In this document: piece after piece, positions 24,203 through 31,116 of the stretch
Layout: every line of letters starts with the position of its first letter
Position numbering within the stretch: the first letter of the stretch is position 1
From: Methylobacterium sp. B4
Lineage (GTDB): Bacteria > Pseudomonadota > Alphaproteobacteria > Rhizobiales > Beijerinckiaceae
Length of the DNA: 64,000 nucleotides
Direction: 5' to 3'
NCBI RefSeq assembly: GCF_003201865.1
Contig: NZ_QJJJ01000017.1
Coordinates: 19,494 to 83,493 of the forward strand
The notes under the pieces: generated by a model
Databases searched by the model: none
Seen by the model: the letters and a program-made list of their open reading frames with translations, nothing else
Told to the model about the DNA's origin: nothing
Made by a program: the position numbers and the translations under genes

Positions 24203-25461
24203 CCGAACACGTCCCGGGTGATCGTCCGGTACCAGCTCTCGGCATAGGCCGCCTCCTGCTGACGCACCGCGTCCGGCGCGTCGAGGGGGCTGATGCCGCC
24301 GGCGCCCGGCACGTCCGCGAGCAGCCCGTCGGTCGGGCGGAAGACGCCCGCGACCGAGATGCCGTAGCCCGGCGCCACGAGGCTCCAGCAGGTGTTGATG
24401 AGAAGCGGGCTCTCGGGCTCCCGCCCGGCCAGCAGGTCGATCACCGCCTGTGCGCAGACCTTACCCTGCGCGTTGGCCGAAAAGGCAGATTTCGGCATCG
24501 CCCCGGCGATGGCCGCGTCGCCGATCACGTGGATGCCCGGCACGAGGCGCGACTCGAAGGTCGCCGGATCGATCGGGCACCAGCCGCTCCGATCGGCGCA
24601 GCCGGCCAATGCGGCGATGCGGCCGGCCCGCTGGGGCGGGATGATGCAGGCGACGTCCGCCTTGTACTCGGCGAAGTCGGTGCGCACGATCATCGCGGCC
24701 GGATCGACCTCGCTGACCTGCCCGCCCCCGGCAAGCGGCACATGTTCGAGCACGTCCGGGTAGAGCTTTGCCCAGGCCGCCTCGAACAGCCGCTGCTTGG
24801 AGAAGGTGTCCTTGGCGTCGAGCAGGATGAGCTTGGCGCGCGGTTTCCGGGTCTTCAGGAAATGGGCGATCAGGCTCGCGCGCTCGTAGGGGCCGGGTGG
24901 GCAGCGATAGGGGTTGGCGGGGGCCGAGAGGACCACGGTGCCCCCCTCCGGCATGGCCGCGAGCTGGCGGGCGAGCCGCACGGTCTGCTCCCCCGCCTTC
25001 CAGGCATGCGGCATCGCCTCGGCGGCCCCCGCGTCGTAGCCCGGCACGGCGTCGAAGCGCAGCTCGATGCCCGGCGAGAGGATCAGGCGGTCGTAAGCGA
25101 GCACCGTCCCGTCGCCGAGGCGCACGCGGCGCGCGGCCGGATCGACCGCTTCGGCGGTCGCGCGAACGAAGCGGAGCCCGGCCCGGCCGAGGGCGTCGTG
25201 ACGGAACGTCTGTGCCTCGATGCCGCGCAGGCCGATCACGACCGCGTTGCTGCCCGTGCAGGCGACGTAGCGCTCGGACGCCTCGACGAGGGTCACGTCC
25301 ACGCCGCCGGCAGCGAGGCAACGCGCCGCCGTGGCCCCGCCGAACCCGGCGCCGACGACCACGACGCGCGGGGGCGTGCCACCGAGCGCCGGTCGCGCCA
25401 GCGCGACAGCCGCGGCCCCGCCGAGGATCGTGCGGCGGCTCACTGACGGCGTACCCCGCAT
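24199..25461 (-). CDS. Flavocytochrome c sulfide dehydrogenase flavoprotein (FccB/SoxF type)
   Basis: The ATG at 25461 (MRGTPSVSRRTILGGAAAVA) gives a Tat-exported flavoprotein of 420 residues. The FAD site is VVVVGAGFGGATAARCLA, with YVACTGSNAVVIG next. The redox-active cysteines are visible in NPYRCPPGPYERA and SGWCPIDPATFES. The C-terminal domain includes TCWSLVAPGYGISVAGVF. The family oxidises sulfide or transfers sulfur, with electrons going to a small cytochrome; the 97-residue cytochrome c encoded just upstream is the obvious partner. Together with SoxX it forms an overlapping chain in the operon. Confidence 0.9.
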   Translation of the reverse strand: MRGTPSVSRRTILGGAAAVALARPALGGTPPRVVVVGAGFGGATAARCLAAGGVDVTLVEASERYVACTGSNAVVIGLRGIEAQTFRHDALGRAGLRFVRATAEAVDPAARRVRLGDGTVLAYDRLILSPGIELRFDAVPGYDAGAAEAMPHAWKAGEQTVRLARQLAAMPEGGTVVLSAPANPYRCPPGPYERASLIAHFLKTRKPRAKLILLDAKDTFSKQRLFEAAWAKLYPDVLEHVPLAGGGQVSEVDPAAMIVRTDFAEYKADVACIIPPQRAGRIAALAGCADRSGWCPIDPATFESRLVPGIHVIGDAAIAGAMPKSAFSANAQGKVCAQAVIDLLAGREPESPLLINTCWSLVAPGYGISVAGVFRPTDGLLADVPGAGGISPLDAPDAVRQQEAAYAESWYRTITRDVFG

Positions 25462-25754
25462 CACCGCGCCCCCTGCGCCGCGAACCAGGCGGCGATGGCG
25501 CGGCTCTCCTGCGCGTCGAAACCCTTGGCGATGCGGTTCATGAGGGTGGCCGGGCGCGTGCCCGACCGGAAGGCGTCGAGCGCCGCCACGATCTCGGCCT
25601 CGGACCGCCCCTCCAACCTGCCCATCGCCGCGCCCTCGGCGTGGCAGCCGGTGCAGGAGGAGGCGCCGGGCGGCGGGCGCATCTCGGCCGCGCACGCGCC
25701 GGTCCCGAAGACGAGCGCGGCGAGGGCCGCGAGCACCGGCCGCGCCGCCCTCAT
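25461..25754 (-). CDS. Small periplasmic cytochrome c
   Basis: This 97-residue protein has a signal peptide (RPVLAALAALVFGTGACAAE) and one heme site, CTGCH, near residue 34; the likely axial Met is in RPATLMNRIAKGF. It lies between the molybdoenzyme and the flavoprotein, overlapping both by one to four bases. Two readings are possible: FccA partner of the sulfide dehydrogenase flavoprotein, or the cytochrome acceptor of the molybdoenzyme, as in three-component IorAB/nicotinate dehydrogenase systems. Confidence 0.85.
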   Translation of the reverse strand: MRAARPVLAALAALVFGTGACAAEMRPPPGASSCTGCHAEGAAMGRLEGRSEAEIVAALDAFRSGTRPATLMNRIAKGFDAQESRAIAAWFAAQGAR

Positions 25755-27940
25755 GCGCGGCGCAGGTCCGCGTCCTTCAGCGGCAGATGGCGCACCCGTT
25801 TGCCGGTCGCCGCGAAGACCGCGTTGAGCACGGCGGGCGCCGCCACCGCGATGGTGGGCTCGCCGACGCCGCCCCAGAAGCCGCCGGACGGCATCAGGAT
25901 GGTCTCGACCACCGGCATCGCGTCCATCCGCATCACCGGGTAGCTGTCGAAGTTGGTCTGCTCGATCCGCCCGTCCTTCACCGTGCAGGCGCCGTAGAGC
26001 GCCGCCGACAGGCCGTAGACGAAGGAGCCCGCGACCTGCGCGTCGATCTGCTGCGGATTCACGGCGTGGCCCGGGTCTGTCGCCGCCACGATGCGGTGGA
26101 TCTTCAGCTCGCCCGCCTCGGAGACCGAAACCTCGGCCGCGCCCGCCACGTAGCTGCCGAAGCCCATCGTCTGGCAGAGGCCGCGGTGGACGCCCTCCGG
26201 CGGTTTGCTGTCCCAGCCGATCTTGTCCGCCACCGCCTGCAGCACCGCGCGGTGCTTGGGGTGGTTTCCCATCAGCTTCAGCCGGAAGGCCAGCGGATCC
26301 TGGCCGGCCGCATGGGCCAGCTCGTCCATGAAGCATTCGAGATAGATGGCGTTCGGGTTCAGGTTCACGCCCCGCCAGAAGCCCGGCAGGATGTGCGGGT
26401 TGCGCATGGCGTGGTCGATGAGGATGTTCGGGATCGTGTAGCCGATCGCCGCTTCCGGCCCACCCGGGTTGAGCCCCTGGAAGGTGACGGGGTCACGGCC
26501 TTCGACCATGCGCTGGGGCGCCACCGAGGCCAGGATCGACTGGCCGGAGATGCGCATGTGCAGGCCGGTCAGATTGCCGTCCTGGTCCAGCGCGGCGCGC
26601 AGGCGGCACTGCGTGACCGGATGGTACCGGCCGTGGATCATGTCCTCCTCGCGGGTCCAGATCAGCTTGACCGGCGTGCCGGGCATCTCTTTGGCGATCT
26701 GCACCGCCTGGCGCAGCCAGTCGTGCGTGGCGCCGCGGCGCCCGAAGCCGCCGCCGAGATGGATCTTGTGGACCTCGCAGGCCGTGGCCGGCAGGCCGGA
26801 GGCCTCGGCGGTGGCGGCGAGCGCGGCCTCGCCGTTCTGCGTGGGCGCCCAGACCTCGCAGCGTTCCGCCGTCCAGAGCGCGGTCGCGTTCATCGGCTCC
26901 ATCGTGGCGTGGTTCTGGAAGGGCACGCCGTAGACGGCCTCCACCACCTTGGCGGCGCCCTTCAGCGCCCCCGCCACGTCGCCGGACTTGTTGCCGACGA
27001 AGGCTTCCCCCGCGTCCAATCCCTCGCGCAGGGTCGCCGCGATGGTCTCGCTGGAGACTTTCCCGTTCGGGCCCTCGTCCCAGACGACCGGCAGCGCGTC
27101 GAGGGCGGTCTTGGCGCGCCAGAACGTGTCGGCCACCACCACGACCGCGCTGTCGCCGAGCTGCAGCACGCGCTTGACGCCGGGCATGCCCGACACGGCC
27201 GCGGCGTCGAAGGACTTCACGCTGCCGCCGGTGACCGGGCAGTCGCGGATCGCGGCGTTGAGCAGGCCGGGGAGCGTCAGGTCGATGCCGTAGACCTGGG
27301 AGCCGTCGAGCTTGGGCAGCGTGTCGAGGCGTTTCAGCGGCTTGCCGGCCAGGGTCCAGTCCTTCGGATCCTTGAGCACCACCTCCTTCGGCGGCTCGAT
27401 CGTCGCGGCCTCCGCGGCGACTGCCCCATAGGTGGTCTTGCGGCCGGACGGGCCGTGCGTGATCACGCCCCGCTCGGTGCGACACTCGCCGGCCGGCACG
27501 CCCCAGCCCTTGGCGGCGGCGGCGACCAGCGTCGTGCGGGCGGCAGCGCCCCCCTTGCGCACGTATTCGTGCGACTCGCGGATGCCGCGGCTGCCGCCGG
27601 TCGAGTAGTCGCCCCAGATGCGCTTGCGGGCGAGGTTCTGGCCCGGACTCGGATACTCGGTGGTGACGCGGGCCCAGTCGCAGTCGAGCTCTTCGGCGAC
27701 GAGTTGCGCGAGGCCGGTGAGCGTGCCCTGGCCCATTTCCGAGCGGGCGATGCGGATCACCACGGTCTCGTCCGGTTTCACGACGACCCAGGCATTGATC
27801 TCGGGCACGGCTGCCGCCGCCTCCGGTGTCGCGGCCCGAGCCGGCGCGAGGCCCGGGATGTGGAAGCCGAGGCTGAAGAGACCGGCGCCGGCCAGCACGG
27901 CGCGGCGCGAGGGGCGGGAGATTTCACGATCGCTGCGCAT
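25751..27940 (-). CDS. Xanthine-oxidase family molybdopterin subunit (IorB-like)
   Basis: The ATG at 27940 (MRSDREISRPSRRAVLAGAG) gives 729 residues with a Tat signal, so the enzyme is periplasmic. The molybdopterin-binding segments are ARSEMGQGTLTGLAQLVAEE, FQNHATMEPMNATA and HLGGGFGRRGATHDW, with WGGVGEPTIAV near the C-terminus holding the catalytic glutamate. This matches the beta subunit of isoquinoline 1-oxidoreductase/aldehyde oxidases, which hydroxylate aldehydes or N-heterocycles. The 2Fe-2S subunit lies 11 bp upstream. The natural substrate is not evident; the sulfur genes downstream do not require it. Confidence 0.88.
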   Translation of the reverse strand: MRSDREISRPSRRAVLAGAGLFSLGFHIPGLAPARAATPEAAAAVPEINAWVVVKPDETVVIRIARSEMGQGTLTGLAQLVAEELDCDWARVTTEYPSPGQNLARKRIWGDYSTGGSRGIRESHEYVRKGGAAARTTLVAAAAKGWGVPAGECRTERGVITHGPSGRKTTYGAVAAEAATIEPPKEVVLKDPKDWTLAGKPLKRLDTLPKLDGSQVYGIDLTLPGLLNAAIRDCPVTGGSVKSFDAAAVSGMPGVKRVLQLGDSAVVVVADTFWRAKTALDALPVVWDEGPNGKVSSETIAATLREGLDAGEAFVGNKSGDVAGALKGAAKVVEAVYGVPFQNHATMEPMNATALWTAERCEVWAPTQNGEAALAATAEASGLPATACEVHKIHLGGGFGRRGATHDWLRQAVQIAKEMPGTPVKLIWTREEDMIHGRYHPVTQCRLRAALDQDGNLTGLHMRISGQSILASVAPQRMVEGRDPVTFQGLNPGGPEAAIGYTIPNILIDHAMRNPHILPGFWRGVNLNPNAIYLECFMDELAHAAGQDPLAFRLKLMGNHPKHRAVLQAVADKIGWDSKPPEGVHRGLCQTMGFGSYVAGAAEVSVSEAGELKIHRIVAATDPGHAVNPQQIDAQVAGSFVYGLSAALYGACTVKDGRIEQTNFDSYPVMRMDAMPVVETILMPSGGFWGGVGEPTIAVAAPAVLNAVFAATGKRVRHLPLKDADLRRA

Positions 27941-27951
27941 CGGTCTTCCCC

Positions 27952-28413
27952 TCAGCCGGACTGACCGCGCTCGGCGGCGAGCTTGATGCCCGCCAGCACG
28001 CGGTTGTAGGTGCCGCAGCGGCAGATATTGGTGATCTCGGCGCGGATCTGCTCCTCGCTCGGGCGCGGGTTCTGCGCCAGCAGGGCCGCCGAGGCCATGA
28101 TCATCCCCGGCTGGCAGAAGCCGCATTGCGGGACGTCGAGCTCGGCCCAAGCCTTCTGGACCGGGTGATCGGCGCCGGGGGCCAGCCCTTCGATCGTGAC
28201 GATCTTCTGCCCCGGCCCGACCGCGGAGAGCGGCATCGAGCAGGCGCGCACCGCCGCGCCGTCGATATGCACGGTGCAGGCGCCGCACTGCGCAATGCCG
28301 CAGCCGTACTTGGTGCCGGTGAGGCCGACCTGCTCGCGGAGCACCCAGAGGAGCGGTGTGTCCGCTTCGGCATCCACCTCGCGCACGACGCCGTTGACGT
28401 TCAGACGCGCCAT
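27952..28413 (-). CDS. 2Fe-2S subunit of the molybdenum hydroxylase (IorA-like)
   Basis: This 153-residue protein starts MARLNVNGVVREVDAEADTP. It binds two [2Fe-2S] clusters: a plant-type ferredoxin motif YGCGIAQCGACTV and the C-terminal four-Cys set in PQCGFCQPGM and ICRCGTY. No signal peptide is seen, as usual for this subunit, which is carried out with its Tat partner. It is the first gene of the eight-gene operon; the promoter should lie in the 457 bp upstream. Confidence 0.9.
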   Translation of the reverse strand: MARLNVNGVVREVDAEADTPLLWVLREQVGLTGTKYGCGIAQCGACTVHIDGAAVRACSMPLSAVGPGQKIVTIEGLAPGADHPVQKAWAELDVPQCGFCQPGMIMASAALLAQNPRPSEEQIRAEITNICRCGTYNRVLAGIKLAAERGQSG

Positions 28414-28870
28414 GGCATTCCTCTCCTTGGAACGGTCCTAAGGCATACGGTATCCCTCGGATGCCAGGACATCACAAGGGGCGGGTGCTGACAGCGCCCG
28501 GACGGAGGCGAGGCCTGCTCGAGGGTGAAGCGGCAGCGTCGCGACAGCGGGCATCGAAAATGGCGTCGGTTGGCTCCCGCATCGGAGTGGATCGTCGGGT
28601 TTGCCGGCTTCGACGCCTGTCTGAGGACGAAGCGTTGGACCGACCCCCGCAAGCCGAGAGGGGAGGGGGCATCTCGGATTCGGGACGCCGACCAGATGGT
28701 TCGATTCCACGCAGGCTCGCGTTCCAACCGGCGGCATCCTGACCCGCCATGACAACGAAGGGATGCAGAAGGTCAAAGGCGACCTCTCGTGCCTGCCGTC
28801 ACTGACGGGCCTCGTTCGCTCACATATCCGGCGCTGGATCTTGAAGGCCGTCGTTCAGCGTGATTTCGCA
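28414..28870. other. Intergenic region between the molybdoenzyme/Sox operon and repC
   Basis: About 457 bp is seen with no supported gene. It must hold the promoter of the minus-strand operon that starts at 28413. Short ORFs on both strands have no domains. It also contains the downstream flank of repC, where plasmid iterons or a par site might be expected, but no repeat family is visible by eye. Confidence 0.5.
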
Positions 28871-30004
28871 TCACGTCATCCTCTGACGACGCATCGCCAG
28901 CAATTCTGCAGCCACGCTGTACCGTCCCTCGGCAGATAGGCGCACCAAGTGCCGGAAGTAGCCGCCTGGATTTCGGATCTCGGATTTTCGCCGGCCGGTG
29001 ACCTCGTCATCGTGCAACTGGGCAACTAGGACAACCAATGCTCCCGCCGTGAGTGCCCCCAGAGCTTCGCAGGCTTCGGACCAAGCACTCGGGTGAGCTC
29101 CGATCGAGCCACGCAATGAGCGCCCAGCATCGATCAGGTCCGGTTCGGTCTGGATGTCGAATCCCAATTCACGAGCAACAGGGCAGGCAGCAGCAACGAG
29201 GTCAGGTCGAAGCGCCGCGCCGCCCCCAGCACTTCTCGAAGAGCCTTTGTTACAAGACTCACTAGGGGGCTCGTTGTTTGTTTCTAAGTGGCTGCACGAA
29301 TTGCCGGCACAGCCGGCTTTATAAAAGCGTTCTTCAGCTTTTTCCCGCAAATCCATCCACTGGGTCACGACGAGGCTAGGGTCGTCCGAGGCGCGGGACC
29401 GCTTGGGGGAGGATTGTTCCAACGAATCTCGGGCAAGGATCAAATCCGAGATCGGGACTTCAGGATGGTGCGTGGCGAGCCCCTGGAGCGCTTCGGAAAC
29501 CGCCCGTCGACACACGGTCAAAATGTCGAACGAACGACGCCTTTGCTCAACCTCGGCTTTCAAAAGGCGCAGCCTCTCGGCCCACTCGCCTGCGCGTGCA
29601 ACGACTGGCGTGAGATCGAATCCATAGGCATCGACGACTGTCCCGTCGGGTGCGCGGATCGCGAAGCGCTTCCCGTTGGCAGAGTCCTTGGGTGTGATCA
29701 GTTCCAGCCCTACGAGATCCCGTAAAGCGTAGCGGAGCGCCCGCTCGGAAAGCCCGGTCTTCTCGGACAAACGCTCATTCGAGGGCCAAACCAGTAGGCG
29801 GCTCCAGGGCTGTTCTCCCCATACCGCGACCAATGCCTCGAGCACCTGGCGCAGGGACGGGCGCAGGCGCAGTGCCTTGGCTGCATCGCGGGCGTGACCC
29901 GCAAGCTCGCGTCGGGAGATCGCACGCCCTTCTTCGAGCGCACGTCTCCGGCCGGCGAGGGCGGCGCGCGTCAGCGGCCGTCCACCGGAATGAACCTTTT
30001 CCAC
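28871..30004 (-). CDS. repC: Plasmid replication initiator RepC
   Basis: The GTG at 30004 (VEKVHSGGRPLTRAALAGRR) is chosen because AAGGAGG lies 7 bp upstream; an ATG at 30058 has only a pyrimidine-rich leader. The N-terminal winged helix reads WSRLLVWPSNERLSEKTGLS then RALRYALRDLVGLELITP. The C-terminal part has NPGGYFRHLVRLSAEGRYSV. This is the RepC initiator of repABC-family replicons of Alphaproteobacteria, whose origin lies inside repC itself. No repA or repB partition genes are present. Length (377 residues) is close to typical RepC. It may be an integrated plasmid or the replicator of a secondary replicon. Confidence 0.85.
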   Translation of the reverse strand: MEKVHSGGRPLTRAALAGRRRALEEGRAISRRELAGHARDAAKALRLRPSLRQVLEALVAVWGEQPWSRLLVWPSNERLSEKTGLSERALRYALRDLVGLELITPKDSANGKRFAIRAPDGTVVDAYGFDLTPVVARAGEWAERLRLLKAEVEQRRRSFDILTVCRRAVSEALQGLATHHPEVPISDLILARDSLEQSSPKRSRASDDPSLVVTQWMDLREKAEERFYKAGCAGNSCSHLETNNEPPSESCNKGSSRSAGGGAALRPDLVAAACPVARELGFDIQTEPDLIDAGRSLRGSIGAHPSAWSEACEALGALTAGALVVLVAQLHDDEVTGRRKSEIRNPGGYFRHLVRLSAEGRYSVAAELLAMRRQRMT

Positions 30005-30011
30005 CTTCGAT

Positions 30012-30025
30012 CCTCCTTGCGGAGG
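30012..30025 (-). promoter_or_regulatory. Hairpin that hides the repC Shine-Dalgarno
   Basis: On the repC transcript the sequence reads CCUCC-GCAA-GGAGG: a 5-bp GC-rich stem closed by a GNRA tetraloop, with the 3' arm being the ribosome-binding site AAGGAGG of repC. When formed it would block repC translation. This is the position expected for the antisense-RNA-controlled switch of repABC plasmids. Confidence 0.65.
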
Positions 30026-30091
30026 CAAAGCGGGATCGTTCGCCCGCGAGGGCGTCATTGACGATGGAGGGGAGGGGGGCTAGAAGAGGGG

Positions 30092-30176
30092 TGCGAATCG
30101 ATCCTCTAGCTGTCTCCTCGGCATCTAATGTGATCCAAGGGCTCCGAAGCTTGCCGGCTTCGGGGCCCTTTTGCTT
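30092..30176 (+). ncRNA. Candidate antisense RNA (ctRNA) against the repC leader
   Basis: A plus-strand promoter TTGACG (30058-30063), 17-bp spacer, TAGAAG (30081-30086) would start a transcript near 30093. It ends at a strong intrinsic terminator (30137-30176). The roughly 80-nt RNA lies opposite the leader of repC and opposite in direction, matching the layout of the incompatibility RNA of repABC plasmids. A further inverted repeat (CTAGAAGAGG / CGATCCTCTAGC) lies near its 5' end. Inferred from arrangement; no transcript is shown. Confidence 0.6.
30137..30176 (+). terminator. Intrinsic terminator of the candidate ctRNA
   Basis: A 14-bp stem AAGGGCTCCGAAGC / GCTTCGGGGCCCTT (one G-U pair), loop TTGCCG, is followed by TTGCTTTG on the plus strand. 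In the antisense sense the same hairpin lies in the repC leader, as in known ctRNA systems. Confidence 0.75.
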
Positions 30177-30181
30177 TGCCG

Positions 30182-30412
30182 CTACGACATCGTCTTCTCC
30201 TTGGCGAAGGCAGACATCAGCGCCCACTCGATAGCCGCAGCGCGGCTCTTGAACCGCCCTATCTCGACCTGCTCATCGAGAAGGTTTCGGGTTGAACCAG
30301 ACAGCCACACGTTCTGCTGCACCATGCCCTTTTGCCGAAGGGCATCGCGTCGCTTCGCTTGCCGACGTTGAGCGCCAGCCGTGAGTTCTGCCAGCCGTTC
30401 CTCTGCGGTCAT
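30182..30412 (-). CDS. Small ribbon-helix-helix-like protein next to repC
   Basis: The ATG at 30412 (MTAEERLAELTAGAQRRQAK) gives 76 residues. The central part QNVWLSGSTRNLLDEQVEIG followed by FKSRAAAIEWALMSAFA has the strand-helix-helix pattern of CopG/MetJ-type small repressors (hydrophobic strand then amphipathic helices). It precedes repC on the same strand with the candidate ctRNA between them, so it may regulate repC or the RNA promoter. It could also be an orphan antitoxin. Confidence 0.6.
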   Translation of the reverse strand: MTAEERLAELTAGAQRRQAKRRDALRQKGMVQQNVWLSGSTRNLLDEQVEIGRFKSRAAAIEWALMSAFAKEKTMS

Positions 30413-30679
30413 CGGGTCACGTCCGAATCTGCCTACGTGACTAGACTCGTGGTCCGATTCTCCGGAGCGTGTCCATAGGGATTCGTTAAATCGGCTCGGA
30501 CTACGATGGCCGCCGAACTCGGTTCCGTGTGGACAGACGCTATTCACAGCGTTGAAGACAACAATCTTTCCAGTTCAGCCCTTAGCCTAAGCATCGACAG
30601 GGCGTCGAAGGCCGATCGACCGCCCGCACCACCTCCGAGTGAGGACGACGCGTCGCATCCTGGACGCGCTGACGCATCC

Positions 30680-30835
30680 ATCGACACCTCCGCCGTCGTG
30701 GCCATCCTGGCCGATGAGCCCGAGGCGGCAGCCTTCCTCGCCTGCATCGAGGCCACCGATCGCTACGAAGCTGGGCCGCATGTCCGCTTGGAAGCAACGA
30801 ACAATCTCGCTCGCATCCATGGCCGTCCGATCTAA
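30680..30835 (+). pseudogene. Truncated VapC-type PIN domain
   Basis: A plus-strand frame reads IDTSAVVAILADEPEAAAFL and then GPHVRLEATNNLARIHGRPI before a stop. This is the first third of a PIN-domain ribonuclease: the first acidic metal ligand (D in IDTSA) and the glutamate of RLEA. The remaining ligands and the rest of the domain (normally about 130 residues) are missing, and no Met start precedes it in proper context. It is probably a dead toxin gene; no cognate VapB is intact nearby. Confidence 0.6.
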
Positions 30836-31116
30836 CGACGCGTGCCGGGATCCAGAGACGCATCCGCCGGTCGCTCATCTCCGATCCCTGGTGGACGGCG
30901 ACCGGCTACGATAGGCCGCCACGCCTTCGCCGGTCATGCCACGCGCAGGGAGTCGTGCTCTGGCTTGGCGCCGTCCAAGAGAAGTACGACCCGCAAGGCG
31001 GAACGTGAGCGTCGGCCTTCGCCATGGTCCCGCAGAGGTAGCTTCCGCGGTCCTGAACCTATAGTCGGCGCGGAAGCGTTCGACGTTCCCTGAGGGATAC
31101 GTCGAGAGGGATCCCT

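Noticed and set aside
25787..27964. Very long plus-strand ORF (725 codons) opposite the molybdopterin subunit
   Set aside because: It is an open antisense frame produced by high GC3; the minus strand carries clear molybdenum hydroxylase motifs and the plus frame has none.
28694..28710. GGTTCGATTCC, like a tRNA T-loop
   Set aside because: The flanking bases do not form a T-stem or acceptor stem, so it is not a tRNA.
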